Assembly (NCBI RefSeq): GCF_002157205.1
Contig: NZ_CP021358.1
Location: 1,860,001 to 1,924,000, forward strand
DNA length: 64,000 nucleotides
Source of the DNA: Kushneria marisflavi
GTDB taxonomy: Bacteria > Pseudomonadota > Gammaproteobacteria > Pseudomonadales > Halomonadaceae
Direction of reading: 5' to 3'
In this document: positions 8,635-17,761 of the stretch, one piece after another
Layout: the number at the start of each line of letters is the position of its first letter
Numbering within the stretch: the first letter of the stretch is position 1
Made by a program: the position numbers and the translations under genes
The notes under the pieces: generated by a model
Seen by the model: the letters and a program-made list of their open reading frames with translations, nothing else
Databases searched by the model: none
What the model was told of the DNA's origin: nothing

Positions 8635-9237
8635 TTATTCGGCAAAGCGACGCTCGGTCTGCCATCCCTTGTTGGTCAGGACCATCATGGCGCGCTTGTG
8701 ATGGGTGTCTTCAAGACCTTCCAGACCGCCCTTGTAGGCCTTTTGCAGGCTGTCATCCTCGGCCCAGTCGGGCAGGTCATCGATCCGGTAGCTGTAGCGA
8801 ACGTGGGAGACGGTGTAGCCGCCGTCGATGGCCTGGGCCGGCGTGAAGCTGTCGATGCCTTCGACGCGCACCTTGCCAAAGCAGAAGCCGCCCTGCTCGA
8901 GCCCCTGCTCGCGGGCATAGAGCTTACGGCCTTCATCGGTGAGCTTGTAGCGCTGGCGTCCATCGCTCATGGCTTCACGCTCGAGCAGCCCGGCTTTCGC
9001 GAGCGCATCGGCGCGCTTGACGCGGTCAGCAAGCTCCGGATGTTCGCTGACAGCGCGCTTGTCGACCACAAACGGCAACCGCGGTGCGGGCGCCTCCAGA
9101 CAGACCGCCGGCCCCATGTTGCCGATATCGTCCTGCAGTGCCGAACGGAAGTTACCTTCGCTGGCTTCCTGATGATCACCACAGGCACTCAAAAGGGCTG
9201 CCAGCGGCAAGAGTGCCAGCACGCGATATGACGTCAT
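8635..9237 (-). CDS. Putative lipoprotein of unknown function
   Basis: A 200-residue protein with a clear lipoprotein signal: hydrophobic residues 6-16, then the lipobox LSAC with Cys19 as the lipidation site and GD following. Avoidance of Asp at +2 (here Gly) suggests sorting to the outer membrane. The mature part is polar and contains a segment around residues 95-120 (REAMSDGRQRYKLTDEGRKL) that looks like a small winged-helix-like or beta hairpin fold, but I recognise no family. The start at 9237 has AGGAG eight bases upstream; an ATG two codons earlier is too close to that site. It is a single gene, convergent with lldD. Confidence 0.7.
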   Translation of the reverse strand: MTSYRVLALLPLAALLSACGDHQEASEGNFRSALQDDIGNMGPAVCLEAPAPRLPFVVDKRAVSEHPELADRVKRADALAKAGLLEREAMSDGRQRYKLTDEGRKLYAREQGLEQGGFCFGKVRVEGIDSFTPAQAIDGGYTVSHVRYSYRIDDLPDWAEDDSLQKAYKGGLEGLEDTHHKRAMMVLTNKGWQTERRFAE

Positions 9238-9337
9238 CACCATGACTCCTGATCAAACTTGAATTCGGTAGGCCTGCCCGAAAGCGTAGCCCCTTTATCG
9301 CTGTCCTGCGGTCAGAGCGGCAAATGGCAGGACGAAA

Positions 9338-9363
9338 AAATGCCCGCCGAAGGGCGGGCATTA
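9338..9363 (-). terminator. Intrinsic terminator downstream of mmuM
   Basis: ATGCCCGCC pairs with GGCGGGCAT around GAAG, followed on the minus strand by six Ts. It ends the minus-strand mmuP-mmuM operon and separates it from the lipoprotein gene. Confidence 0.88.
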
Positions 9364-9386
9364 TCATCACTCACGGGCTCGAAAAA

Positions 9387-10343
9387 TCAAAGTCCGGCAC
9401 GAAAGGCCGCAATTGACCGAATATCCTCGGGCGTGGTGCGACAGCAGCCGCCGATCAGACGTGCGCCGCGCGCGTACCACTGCGCAGCCTGCTCACCAAA
9501 ACCGGCGCCGTGGGCGACATCACAGCCGCCCTGCCAGGTCTTGCTGGTCGCGTCATAGGTTTCGCCCGAGTTGGGATAAACGATTAGCGGCTTGTCGGTC
9601 ACGGCCGACATCTGCTCAAGCAGCGACGGGATGTGTTCGAGTGCGGTGCAGTTAACGCCGAGTGCGGCCACCTGCGGCTGGTCATTGAGCCAGCGGGCAC
9701 ATTCGGCGATCGGCGTGCCTTCACTGATGTGCTCGCCGTCACGGGCGGTAAAGGTGATCCAGGCGCTCATGTCGGGAAATTCCCGCAGCACCGTGACCAG
9801 GGCTTTCGCTTCGACGAGCGAGGGCAGGGTTTCACAGGCCAGTACGTCAGCACCAGCCGCCGCCAGGGCGGCCAGGCGGGCACGATGAAAGGCCACCAGC
9901 CCGGCCTCATCGATATCATAGTGGCCACGGTACTCCGAGCCGTCGGCCAGGTACGCCCCATAGGGGCCGACCGAGGCCGCCACCAGCGGCCTTGGCCGCC
10001 CTTCGTGACCGCCCTCATTCCAGAAATCATCACGTGCCTCGGCCGCCAGGCTGACCGAACGCGTGATCAGCTCAAGCGCCTCGGCCTCGCTCATGCCGCG
10101 AGCCATATAACCCTCAATGGTGGCCTGATAGCTTGACGTGATGGCGATATCGGCACCGGCGCGGAAGTAATCAAGATGCACCTGGCGGATCAGGTCGGGG
10201 GTTTCTGCCAGCACGCGTGCCGACCAGAGGCTGTCGTTAAGGTCACAGCCGCGCGCTTCAAGTTCAGTGGCCAGCGCCCCGTCAACGATCAGCAGCGGGT
10301 GATCGAGCAGGGCCCGGGCAATGGGATCAGGCGTCGTGGTCAT
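9387..10343 (-). CDS. mmuM: Homocysteine S-methyltransferase
   Basis: A 318-residue zinc enzyme that transfers a methyl group from S-methylmethionine (or S-adenosylmethionine) to homocysteine, making methionine. The N-terminus carries the family motif [12 protein letters not shown]. The three zinc-ligand cysteines are visible: Cys232 in GVNCTALE and Cys300/301 in [11 protein letters not shown] near the C-terminus. The start ATG at 10343 overlaps the stop of mmuP by four bases (ATGA on the minus strand), so translation is probably coupled. The mmuP-mmuM order is the same as in E. coli and supports both names. A strong terminator follows. Confidence 0.93.
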   Translation of the reverse strand: MTTTPDPIARALLDHPLLIVDGALATELEARGCDLNDSLWSARVLAETPDLIRQVHLDYFRAGADIAITSSYQATIEGYMARGMSEAEALELITRSVSLAAEARDDFWNEGGHEGRPRPLVAASVGPYGAYLADGSEYRGHYDIDEAGLVAFHRARLAALAAAGADVLACETLPSLVEAKALVTVLREFPDMSAWITFTARDGEHISEGTPIAECARWLNDQPQVAALGVNCTALEHIPSLLEQMSAVTDKPLIVYPNSGETYDATSKTWQGGCDVAHGAGFGEQAAQWYARGARLIGGCCRTTPEDIRSIAAFRAGL

Positions 10344-11782
10344 GAGGTCTCCTTCACGGCAGAGGAATCGGCCCCGCCCTTGCGGCGCGGGTCGGTGAGA
10401 TAAAAGGCCAGATAGCACACCGCAATAAAGGGGATACCGCAGTAGAGCGCGATGCGCTGAGTGGGGTCAAAGGCGATGCCAATAAAGCAGAGCAGGCAGG
10501 CGATAAAGGCGCTCAGCGGCACCCAGGGGTAAAAGGGCGCACGATAGCCGAGCGTGGCCGGGTCCCCACCGCCGCGCACGAACTGGCGACGAAAGCATAG
10601 CTGGCTGACGGCGATGCTCATCCAGACGGCCACCACGGCAAAGCCGGAAATCGACACCAGCACCAGATAGAGCGTATCAGCCGCAAAGACGCTGGAAAGC
10701 AGGGCCAAAAGCCCGCCCAGCATGCTGAACAGCAGCGCATTGAGCGGAATGCCGCCACGAGTGACGCGGGCAAACATCGAGGGCAGGGTGCGCTGCTCAC
10801 CCAGTGACCAAAGCATGCGCGAGGCGGCATACAGCCCCGAGTTGGCCGCCGACAGCAGCGCGGTGATGATTACGAAGTTCATGATGTCAGCGGCATGGGG
10901 AATGCCTGTCATGGCAAAGACCGTGACGAACGGGCTTTCGACCAGCCCGGCCTGCTCGCGCGGCAGCATCGCAGCAATCACCACGATGGTGCCGACAAAA
11001 AAGACCACCAGCCGCCAGAGCGTGGCGCGAATGGCGCGCGGCACGTTCTTTTCCGGGTCCTCGGTTTCCCCTGCCGCAATGCCGATCAGCTCGGTGCCGG
11101 AGAACGCAAAGCTCACCGCCAGCATGGTGACCAGAATCGGCATGACGCCGGTAGGAAAGAAGCCTTCGCGGGTGAGGTTGTGAAACATCGGGGCCGGCTG
11201 ACCTTCCGGCCCGGCGAGACCGAAAATCGCCGCAGCGCCGACGATGATGAAAATCACCACGGTGGCGACCTTGATCAGTGAGAGCCAGAATTCGGTCTCG
11301 GCAAAGATCTTTGGCGTGAAGGCGTTGGTCAGGAAGACAATCAGCGCAAAGAGCGCACTCCAGATCCAGATCGGCACGTCCGGAAACCACTTCGCCATCA
11401 AAAGGCCCGAGGCGGTGAACTCCGAGCCCAGCGCCACCGTCCAGGTCAGCCAGTAGAGCCAGGCGACCGTATAGCCGGTGCCGGGGCCGATATAGCGAGT
11501 GGCGTGGGCGCTGAAGGCACCGGTTTCGGGCATGTGCACGGACAGTTCGCCCAGACACATCATCACCAGATAGACCACTACCCCGCCGATCAGGTAGGCA
11601 AGAATCGCCCCCATGGGGCCGGCCTGATTGACGGTATAACCCGAGCTCAGAAAAAGCCCGGTACCGATCACACCGCCCAGTGACAGCATCACCAGGTGGC
11701 GCGACTGCATGCTGCGCTTGAAATCGCGGGACGTGCCGCGGGGCTCCGGAATCTCCGGGCCATCAGATGAGGTGTTGCTCAT
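10340..11782 (-). CDS. mmuP: APC-family amino acid permease, probable S-methylmethionine transporter
   Basis: A 480-residue, twelve-helix permease of the amino acid-polyamine-organocation superfamily. A short hydrophilic N-terminus leads into the family hallmark [15 protein letters not shown] in helix 1, and [15 protein letters not shown] and [18 protein letters not shown] mark the helix 2-3 and helix 6 regions. Overall similarity is to the LysP/ProY/AnsP group. Assignment to S-methylmethionine rests on the four-base overlap with mmuM downstream. The 175 bases upstream contain a perfect parS-like palindrome, unlikely to be related to control of this gene. I could not find a convincing MetJ box. 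Confidence 0.85.
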   Translation of the reverse strand: MSNTSSDGPEIPEPRGTSRDFKRSMQSRHLVMLSLGGVIGTGLFLSSGYTVNQAGPMGAILAYLIGGVVVYLVMMCLGELSVHMPETGAFSAHATRYIGPGTGYTVAWLYWLTWTVALGSEFTASGLLMAKWFPDVPIWIWSALFALIVFLTNAFTPKIFAETEFWLSLIKVATVVIFIIVGAAAIFGLAGPEGQPAPMFHNLTREGFFPTGVMPILVTMLAVSFAFSGTELIGIAAGETEDPEKNVPRAIRATLWRLVVFFVGTIVVIAAMLPREQAGLVESPFVTVFAMTGIPHAADIMNFVIITALLSAANSGLYAASRMLWSLGEQRTLPSMFARVTRGGIPLNALLFSMLGGLLALLSSVFAADTLYLVLVSISGFAVVAVWMSIAVSQLCFRRQFVRGGGDPATLGYRAPFYPWVPLSAFIACLLCFIGIAFDPTQRIALYCGIPFIAVCYLAFYLTDPRRKGGADSSAVKETS

Positions 11783-11903
11783 GACGCTCTGCTGCCGGTT
11801 GCCATAAAAAAACGCCTTTCAATAAATAAAAGGCATAAGAAGGCGGCATTATACGACCCATGGGCGTGGCGTCACCCATTGCATCGAATATCCATTCTCG
11901 TAA

Positions 11904-11919
11904 TGTTTCACGTGAAACA
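11904..11919. promoter_or_regulatory. parS: parS-like chromosome partition site
   Basis: The perfect 16-bp palindrome TGTTTCACGTGAAACA equals the consensus of bacterial chromosomal parS (TGTTNCACGTGAAACA), the loading site of ParB. It sits in the non-coding gap between mmuP and the yjdM-like gene. Chromosomal parS sites usually cluster near oriC, which would place this window in the origin-proximal part of the chromosome. No parA/parB, dnaA or gyrB is seen within the window. Confidence 0.8.
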
Positions 11920-11957
11920 CTGATCCATCGACGTGGGTTCGCCCGGCAATATCTCAA

Positions 11958-12299
11958 TCAGGCCTTTTTAACGAACTCCGATTTCAGCTTCATGGCGCCG
12001 ATGCCATCGATTTTGCAGTCGATGTCATGGTCACCCTCCACCAGACGAATGTTTTTGACCCGTGTGCCAACCTTGACCACCAATGAGGAACCCTTGACCT
12101 TGAGGTCCTTGATCACCGTGACCGTGTCGCCATCGACCAGCGTATTCCCGTTGGCATCGCGAACGCTGCTGCCTTCCTCGAGGGGAGACGTGTCACCGGC
12201 CTGCGCCCACTCGTGCCCGCACATGGGGCAGACGAACATGGCACCGTCCTCGTAGGTGTAATCGGCCTCGCAGGCGGGACAGCCGGGCATAGCAGACAT
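11958..12299 (-). CDS. yjdM: YjdM/PhnA-family zinc-ribbon protein
   Basis: A 113-residue small protein. The N-terminal zinc ribbon has Cys7 and Cys10 (CPAC) and Cys24 and Cys27 (CPMC). The C-terminal half is the compact beta domain of the PhnA/YjdM family ([20 protein letters not shown]). E. coli YjdM was once named PhnA because of proximity to phosphonate genes, yet it is not phosphonoacetate hydrolase and its role is still unclear. It stands alone here: the upstream 290 bases to mntP are AT-rich and contain no gene I can support. Confidence 0.88.
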   Translation of the reverse strand: MSAMPGCPACEADYTYEDGAMFVCPMCGHEWAQAGDTSPLEEGSSVRDANGNTLVDGDTVTVIKDLKVKGSSLVVKVGTRVKNIRLVEGDHDIDCKIDGIGAMKLKSEFVKKA

Positions 12300-12589
12300 G
12301 AGTATTATCCTGTCGTTGAGAGAAGAGCGTGGCCCGAACAGACAGGCCGTGAGGGCGCCATGGTACCCGCTTTCAGCACGATGTGACGGCGAGGTTGTTG
12401 ACGGCGCGCCTTGATGTGTAAACGAGGTTAATGAATTCCCTCTTTGGCAAAAAGTGCACCCATGGTTTATAGATAATTGTTTTTATTGAATTTTTTATAA
12501 AACCCCGGCATTATCGCGGCTCACTGAGACCGGCTCGTTCCGGTCGGATCATTTCCTGACGACAAGCGGTTGCGACCGCCCGGTATTTC
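12300..12589. other. Divergent intergenic region, mntP leader
   Basis: This stretch between yjdM and mntP is AT-rich around 12410-12505. It then has two small hairpins close to mntP: GACCGG/CCGGTC at about 12530-12547 and GCGGT/ACCGC at 12566-12579. mntP genes in enterobacteria carry a Mn-sensing yybP-ykoY riboswitch; I could not match its conserved core here, so the hairpins are reported only as leader structure. Confidence 0.35.
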
Positions 12590-13177
12590 ATGCGCCCAGC
12601 TGCCCTTGCCTTTCTTGCCCTTGCCATGTCCACCGATGCCTTTGCGGCCGCCCTTGGCAAGGGAGCCGGGAACGCTCGCCCGAAGTTTCAGGAGGCTCTG
12701 CGTACCGGCCTGCTGTTTGGCACCATCGAAGGCATTACTCCGGTCATCGGCTGGGGGCTGGGACTTGCCGCCGCCCAGATGATTTCCCAATGGGACCACT
12801 GGATCGCCTTTACCCTGCTGCTGGGGCTTGGCGCGCGCATGGTGTATGCCGGCATGACCCAGGACAGTGACGCCCCGGCCACCTCGACACGCCAGTCGCT
12901 GGGCATGCTGATGCTGACCGCGCTGGCCACCAGCATCGATGCTCTGGTGATCGGCATCAGTCTGGCCTTCGTCGACGTCAATATTGCCCTGGCGGCGCTG
13001 GCGATCGGAGTGACCACCATGGTGATGGTGACCACGGGCATGATGCTTGGCCGGGTGCTTGGCAGCGTGATCGGTCAGCGCGCCGAAATTGTCGGCGGCG
13101 TGCTGCTCATGGGGCTCGGCGGCGCCATTTTATATGAGCACCTCTATGCTCCGATGCCCCTTCAGGCACTGCTGTAG
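12590..13177 (+). CDS. mntP: Manganese efflux pump MntP
   Basis: A 195-residue, six-helix exporter that removes excess Mn(II) from the cytoplasm. The two inverted halves characteristic of MntP are visible. Helix 1 carries [14 protein letters not shown] with Asp16, and the second half carries [15 protein letters not shown] with Asp117; both acidic residues are required in E. coli MntP (there D16 and D118). The first half also has [15 protein letters not shown]. The ATG at 12590 gives the usual family N-terminus, though its Shine-Dalgarno is weak. Regulation by MntR or a Mn riboswitch is expected from the family but not shown by the sequence. Confidence 0.92.
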   Translation: MRPAALAFLALAMSTDAFAAALGKGAGNARPKFQEALRTGLLFGTIEGITPVIGWGLGLAAAQMISQWDHWIAFTLLLGLGARMVYAGMTQDSDAPATSTRQSLGMLMLTALATSIDALVIGISLAFVDVNIALAALAIGVTTMVMVTTGMMLGRVLGSVIGQRAEIVGGVLLMGLGGAILYEHLYAPMPLQALL

Positions 13178-13268
13178 CATCGCCTGAACGCTTATCCTGC
13201 GCTATAACGTAACGTAACGTTGCGGTATCAGCCGTGATTGCCCCGGCTGCAGGAGCGCCCTTGTTGTC

Positions 13269-14429
13269 ATGATCAATACCACGCCCCCACCCGAGACCCA
13301 TCCGCTCGTGCCGCTGGAGGACGTTGATGTCCCGGCCTGGCCCGAGCGTGCCGCGCTCAAGATGGCCGCACTACGCATCCGCACGCTGCTGACGCGCAGC
13401 GACCAGCGCCCCTTTATCGCCGAAGACCGCCTTGATGACTCCGTCGATGTGTTCAGTGACATGGCCACGCCGGCATTTTGTGCCCCGCTGCTGGCCGAGC
13501 TCGACGAGACGCTGGCATCGTGGGCGACCAACCCGGCCCCAAAGCAGTGGATCAAACCCCTGGTGCTGCCGCCGTGCGATGAACAGGATCTACTGTCGCA
13601 CTGGGCGCAGCGTCATCATCACGAGGTGCTGGCCCCGCCCACACGCGACGCCCTGCTGATCGAAACGCCCGAACTGGCGCTGGATCTCTCCGGTGACGGT
13701 GTGCTGGTCATTCCACGGCTGGAGGCATGGTTTTTGCGTCACCGCTGCGGGCTGGGCCTGATCCGCAAGCTTTTAACTACGCTGGCCGGACTCAAGCGCC
13801 ACTGCGTGATCGGCTGCAACAGCTGGGCCTGGGCATTTTTGTGCAAGGCCGTTGATGTGCATTTGATCCTGCCCGAACCGCTGACCTTTGAGCCCTTTGA
13901 TGAGCCGCGCCTGCGCCGCTGGCTGGCCGACATTGCCAGACAGCAGACCGAGGAAGGCACCCGCTTTCGCCTGAGCCGCAACGGCAAGAATATCTTTGCC
14001 CTCAATCGCAAGGGCCAGCCACGTCTGGAGTACTTCGAAACCCTGGCCGCCCGCAGCCGCGGCATCGCCTGGGTCGCCTGGCACCTCTGGCAGCGCAGCC
14101 TTAAAAAGGCCAGCGATGACGCCGACAACGACTTGAGCGAAAACGACCAGCAAACGCTCTGGGTGGTCGCGCTCGAGGAGTTTTCACTGCCCGGCAGTGA
14201 CGATACCCAAGCCCTGCTGATCCTGCAGGCGCTATTGATTCACGGCAGTCTCAGCGCCGGCGAGCTCGAGCGCGTGCTACCCGACCCCGGCTTTCAGGGC
14301 ATGCATCATGCGCTGCATCGTGCGGGCTTCATCGGTGAACGGGACGGATGCTACTACTGTCGGGCAAGTGCCTACCCCGCCATTCGCGATGGGCTGGCCA
14401 CGGCAGGCTTTCCACTCGACGGGTATTGA
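13269..14429 (+). CDS. Conserved-looking hypothetical protein upstream of MscS-type channel
   Basis: A 386-residue soluble protein that I do not recognise. It has no signal peptide or membrane helix. The N-terminal third is proline-rich and acidic. The middle contains LLIETPELALDLSGDG followed by LKRHCVIGCNSWAWAFLCKAVD, reminiscent of a nucleotide-binding or kinase-like alpha/beta fold without a clear P-loop. The C-terminal ~100 residues look like a winged helix (ALLIHGSLSAGELERVLPDPGFQGMHHALHRAGFI). Only 27 bases separate it from the downstream mechanosensitive channel, so the two are probably cotranscribed and may work together. Upstream there is a short tandem repeat (taacg three times) near 13206-13220. 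Confidence 0.7.
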   Translation: MINTTPPPETHPLVPLEDVDVPAWPERAALKMAALRIRTLLTRSDQRPFIAEDRLDDSVDVFSDMATPAFCAPLLAELDETLASWATNPAPKQWIKPLVLPPCDEQDLLSHWAQRHHHEVLAPPTRDALLIETPELALDLSGDGVLVIPRLEAWFLRHRCGLGLIRKLLTTLAGLKRHCVIGCNSWAWAFLCKAVDVHLILPEPLTFEPFDEPRLRRWLADIARQQTEEGTRFRLSRNGKNIFALNRKGQPRLEYFETLAARSRGIAWVAWHLWQRSLKKASDDADNDLSENDQQTLWVVALEEFSLPGSDDTQALLILQALLIHGSLSAGELERVLPDPGFQGMHHALHRAGFIGERDGCYYCRASAYPAIRDGLATAGFPLDGY

Positions 14430-14456
14430 TCCGGCCCCACCTTTCAAGGAGCTTTC

Positions 14457-15272
14457 ATGGCACAGCAGGCATCGTCCTCCCCTGAAGCCGCCAGCATGAT
14501 TCGAAGCATCGGCGACATCGACTTTGTCACCATCGCCCTGATCATTCTGGGCACCTGGCTTGCCATTACGCTGGTCAAGCGCACCCTGCCCTGGGTCGCC
14601 GAGCGTGGCCCCAATCGGCTGCGGCTGTGGCTTCTGGGGGCGGTACCGATCTTTCGCCTGGCAGCCACGGCGCTGGCCGTGATCTGGATCATACCGATGG
14701 TGGTCAAGGTCACCGTGGAGAATTTCCTGGTGATTGCCGGCGCGGTCGGTGTGGCCTTCGGCTTTGCCTTCAAGGACTACATCAGCAGTCTGATTGCCGG
14801 GATTGTTGCCCAGTTTGAAACGCCCTGGCGGGCCGGCGACTGGGTAAAGATTGGCAGCGACTACGGTGAAGTGCGCTCGGTCGGCATGCGCGCCATCACG
14901 CTTCGCACCCTGCACGATGACATCATCACGGTGCCGAACCTGAAGCTCTGGGACAACAACATTGCCAACTCCAACGACGGCGAGCGCACGCTGATGTGTG
15001 TGGCCGATTTCTATATCGCGCCCCCCTTCGATGCCCAGCGCATGCGCGCCGCCCTGCGCGATGTCGCCCTCACCAGCGCCTGGCTGTGCTACGACAAGCC
15101 GATCATCGTCTTTGTCGAGCAGGCAAAGGTCGGCACACACATCGAACTGCGCTGCTATCCGTTCGAGATGCGCGACCAGGGGCATTTCATCAGCGACCTG
15201 ACCGTGCGCGGCAAGGAAGCGATTCAGGCGCTGGGCGCCACGGAAGTGTCCGCACCGGCGGCGGCAGGTTGA
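14457..15272 (+). CDS. MscS-family mechanosensitive channel
   Basis: A 271-residue small-conductance mechanosensitive channel. One or two N-terminal helices (residues ~20-40 and ~57-80) precede the pore-lining helix TM3, rich in Gly/Ala (FLVIAGAVGVAFGFAFKD). After it come the MscS beta domain (PWRAGDWVKIGSDYGEVRSVGMRA, then VPNLKLWDNNIANSN) and an alpha/beta C-terminal domain. It releases solutes when turgor rises, important for an osmotically challenged halophile. AAGGAG precedes the start by five bases. It is the probable partner of the unknown protein encoded directly upstream. Confidence 0.9.
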   Translation: MAQQASSSPEAASMIRSIGDIDFVTIALIILGTWLAITLVKRTLPWVAERGPNRLRLWLLGAVPIFRLAATALAVIWIIPMVVKVTVENFLVIAGAVGVAFGFAFKDYISSLIAGIVAQFETPWRAGDWVKIGSDYGEVRSVGMRAITLRTLHDDIITVPNLKLWDNNIANSNDGERTLMCVADFYIAPPFDAQRMRAALRDVALTSAWLCYDKPIIVFVEQAKVGTHIELRCYPFEMRDQGHFISDLTVRGKEAIQALGATEVSAPAAAG

Positions 15273-15343
15273 TACCATGATGCCGAGACAGACCCTGAAC
15301 CATCAGCGCGTGTTTAATATCAACCGCACAAAAGGAGCCATCG

Positions 15344-15682
15344 GTGTCGACACTGAGCTGGGAAGAGTTTTCGAAAGTGGAGCTGCGCGTCGGGCGCATT
15401 ACGCATGCCGAGGTTTTTGAAAAGGCGCGTCGGTTGGCCTATGTACTGCAGGTGGATTTCGGCCCCGAGATCGGCATGCGCAAGTCCAGCGCGCAGATCA
15501 CCGAACTGTATGACCCGGCAACGCTCGTGGGGCGTCTGGTGGTCGCGGTGACCAACTTCCCGCCCAAGCAGATCGGCCCGATCATGTCGGAGTGTCTGGT
15601 GACCGGCTTTCACAACGAAGACGGTGCGGTGGCGCTGTGCGTGCCGGATCAGGATGTGCCGCTGGGTACCCGATTGATGTAG
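15344..15682 (+). CDS. csaA: CsaA-like tRNA-binding domain protein
   Basis: A 112-residue protein consisting of one OB-fold EMAP/tRNA-binding domain, as in CsaA, a proposed export-related chaperone and tRNA-binding protein. Seen are FSKVELRVGRITHAEVFEKA at the N-terminus, MRKSSAQITELYDPATLVGR in the middle and the family ending VALCVPDQDVPLGTRL. The start is a GTG at 15344 with AAGGAG seven bases upstream; no ATG lies nearby in frame. The HD hydrolase gene begins only eight bases after its stop, so the two form an operon. Confidence 0.88.
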   Translation: MSTLSWEEFSKVELRVGRITHAEVFEKARRLAYVLQVDFGPEIGMRKSSAQITELYDPATLVGRLVVAVTNFPPKQIGPIMSECLVTGFHNEDGAVALCVPDQDVPLGTRLM

Positions 15683-15689
15683 AACGGCC

Positions 15690-16349
15690 ATGTATTGTTC
15701 TCTTTTCGCTCCGCACCAGGCGCTGGCCGACCCCCTGCTGGCCCGTCTGCCTGATGACGCTGATGGCGCTCACGATCTGGCCCATCTGGTACGGGTGTGG
15801 CGCAACGTGCAGCGCATTGCCGCCGAGGAAGGCGGCGACCGCGAACTGCTGCTGGCTGCCACCGTGCTTCATGACGGTGTCCACGTGGCCAAAAACGATT
15901 CACGTCGTTCACAGGCCTCAAGACTGGCCGCCGAGCAGGCCAGGAAAATTCTCTCAAGCCTTGGCTGGCAGACTTCCCGTATTGATATGGTTGCGCACGC
16001 CATTGAGGCCCACAGCTTCTCGGCGCGAATCGCGCCACAAACCCTGGAGGCCCGGGTACTGCAGGACGCCGACCGGCTTGATGCGCTGGGCGCATTGGGC
16101 GTGGCGCGCTGTTTCTACACGGCCGGGCAGATGGGCAATGCGCTCTATGACCCGTTCGACCCGCAGGCCCATGAGCGAGCACTGGATGATCAACGTTTCA
16201 CGCTGGATCACTTCAAAACCAAGCTTTTGACGCTCAGGGAGGGATTTCAGACCGCCACCGGCCAACAGCTGGCGGCGCAGCGTCATGCACGGCTTCTGGC
16301 CTTTCGGGAGGCCCTGCTGGAAGAGATCGGCGAGGCGCCGGTCCGGTGA
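15690..16349 (+). CDS. HD-domain metal-dependent phosphohydrolase (YedJ-like)
   Basis: A 219-residue HD-superfamily protein. Metal ligands can be read as His28 with Asp29 nearby (GAHDLAHLVRV), His61-Asp62 (TVLHDGVH) and the later Asp in QDADRLDALG. The pattern and length match the YedJ group of predicted nucleotide phosphohydrolases. No other domain is present. It is cotranscribed with csaA. Its substrate is unknown. The gene ends nine bases before the convergent MocR-type regulator gene. Confidence 0.85.
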   Translation: MYCSLFAPHQALADPLLARLPDDADGAHDLAHLVRVWRNVQRIAAEEGGDRELLLAATVLHDGVHVAKNDSRRSQASRLAAEQARKILSSLGWQTSRIDMVAHAIEAHSFSARIAPQTLEARVLQDADRLDALGALGVARCFYTAGQMGNALYDPFDPQAHERALDDQRFTLDHFKTKLLTLREGFQTATGQQLAAQRHARLLAFREALLEEIGEAPVR

Positions 16350-16357
16350 CGGCGCTT

Positions 16358-17761
16358 TTATTCGGGCGCGGCCGGTTCGAACAGCGGCGCCATCTCCGGG
16401 GTGAAGTGCGCCACGTTGATACGTAGTGCCGCCTCTCGCCGATTGCCGACGGTAAACACCGAGCCCGGCAGCAACAGCACATCGTGACCGGCCAGCCGGC
16501 GAATGAAGGCGTCCATGTCAGCGATGCCCGGGTGGCGGGCCCAGAGAAACATGCCGCCGTCAGGAATGATGTCGAACGTCCAGCCACGGGCGCGCAACAG
16601 CTGCTGGGTCAGCGCCTGCTGCGCCATGAGATCGCGCTGCACCTTGCGCATGTGACGCAGATACGAGCCATCGGAGAGGATCGTGTTGACGAAGCGCTCG
16701 CAAAATCCCGGCACCGACACCGATGTCAGAAGCTTGAGCTGCAAAAGCGGCTCGATCATCTCCGCGCAGCAGGCGATATAGCCGATGCGCAGTGACGAGG
16801 AGAGCGATTTGGAGAAGCTGCCGATGTAGATGACGTGATCCAGATCATCCAGGTCGGCAAAGCTCTGGTGATTGCCGCTGGCGAAGTCGCCGTAGACATC
16901 GTCCTCGATGATCAGAAAGTCATGGGCGATCGCCAGACGCAGGATGTCAAAGGCGTTGCGCGCCGAGAGGCTGCCACCGGTCGGATTATGAAAGGTGCTG
17001 TTGCAGACCAGCGCCCGCACTCGGCGCCGGCTCAGAACCTCGGTGATAAAGGCCGTATCCGGCCCGGTCGCGGTACGCGGCACGCCAATGACTTCCCCAC
17101 CGCCGAGTGCAATCAGCTTGTTGAGGTTGCCATTGCCGGGCTCATCGACCAGCACCACATCACCAGAGCGAATCAACAATCGAATGACCAGATCCAGCGC
17201 CTGAGTGGCGCCCAGCGTGGTGATGATCTGGGTCGGCGGCACGCTGGCGCGGGTCTTGCTCTGCAGGTGGCGGGCCAGCTGCTGACGCAGCGGCCGGTAG
17301 CCCTGAATGTCGCCGTATTCCACCAGCGCCCGCTGCTCCAGACGGGCCGTCCGACGGATCGCGCGGGCCAGCAGCTCGGTATTGCGCCACTCGGTGGGCA
17401 ACCAGCCGCCGCTGAGCTTGATGGCTTCAGGACCACTTTGCAGCAGTGCAAACAGCGGGTCGGACGGCTGCATCGGCATCGCCGAGCCGGCCGTTTCACG
17501 GGCAGCCAGATCAGCCAGCGTATCGGCCCGGCGTCCGGCGCTGCGGCCTGCATCCAGAGAAGCCGTTACGAAATAGCCGCGACCCTGCTGCGCTTCAATC
17601 AGCCCTTCGGCGGCCAGCCGGTCATAGGCGCTGATAATGGCGTGATGGCTCGCACCGCTGTCGACACTCTGATGGCGAATGGAGGGCAGGCGCTGGCCGG
17701 CAGCCCATTCGCCCGCCAGCAGGCGTTCACGCATCTGCCGATAAAACGTGTTGCTGTTCAT
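16358..17761 (-). CDS. MocR-type GntR/aminotransferase transcription factor
   Basis: A 467-residue fusion typical of MocR regulators. The N-terminal ~75 residues form a GntR winged helix (YDRLAAEGLIEAQQGRGYFV). The remainder is a fold-type I aminotransferase domain that binds PLP. The PLP-lysine motif is YIGSFSKSLSSSLRIGYI and DEPGNGNLNKLIALGG lies in the cofactor domain. Such proteins (PdxR, GabR, TauR) sense PLP with an amine. It is divergent from an operon encoding an AlaX-like protein, an MFS transporter, a cysteine-synthase-like enzyme and a serine-acetyltransferase-like enzyme, which it probably controls. The start is at 17761, where the conserved helix begins; the Shine-Dalgarno is weak. 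Confidence 0.88.
   Translation of the reverse strand: MNSNTFYRQMRERLLAGEWAAGQRLPSIRHQSVDSGASHHAIISAYDRLAAEGLIEAQQGRGYFVTASLDAGRSAGRRADTLADLAARETAGSAMPMQPSDPLFALLQSGPEAIKLSGGWLPTEWRNTELLARAIRRTARLEQRALVEYGDIQGYRPLRQQLARHLQSKTRASVPPTQIITTLGATQALDLVIRLLIRSGDVVLVDEPGNGNLNKLIALGGGEVIGVPRTATGPDTAFITEVLSRRRVRALVCNSTFHNPTGGSLSARNAFDILRLAIAHDFLIIEDDVYGDFASGNHQSFADLDDLDHVIYIGSFSKSLSSSLRIGYIACCAEMIEPLLQLKLLTSVSVPGFCERFVNTILSDGSYLRHMRKVQRDLMAQQALTQQLLRARGWTFDIIPDGGMFLWARHPGIADMDAFIRRLAGHDVLLLPGSVFTVGNRREAALRINVAHFTPEMAPLFEPAAPE

Noticed and set aside
12480..12589. yybP-ykoY Mn riboswitch before mntP
   Set aside because: Hairpins are present, but the conserved core of this riboswitch class could not be matched by eye. 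A covariance-model search would decide.
14277..15278. 333-codon minus-strand frame across the MscS gene
   Set aside because: Antisense shadow; its sequence is low-quality His/Gly/Asp-rich and the opposite strand encodes a well-conserved MscS domain.
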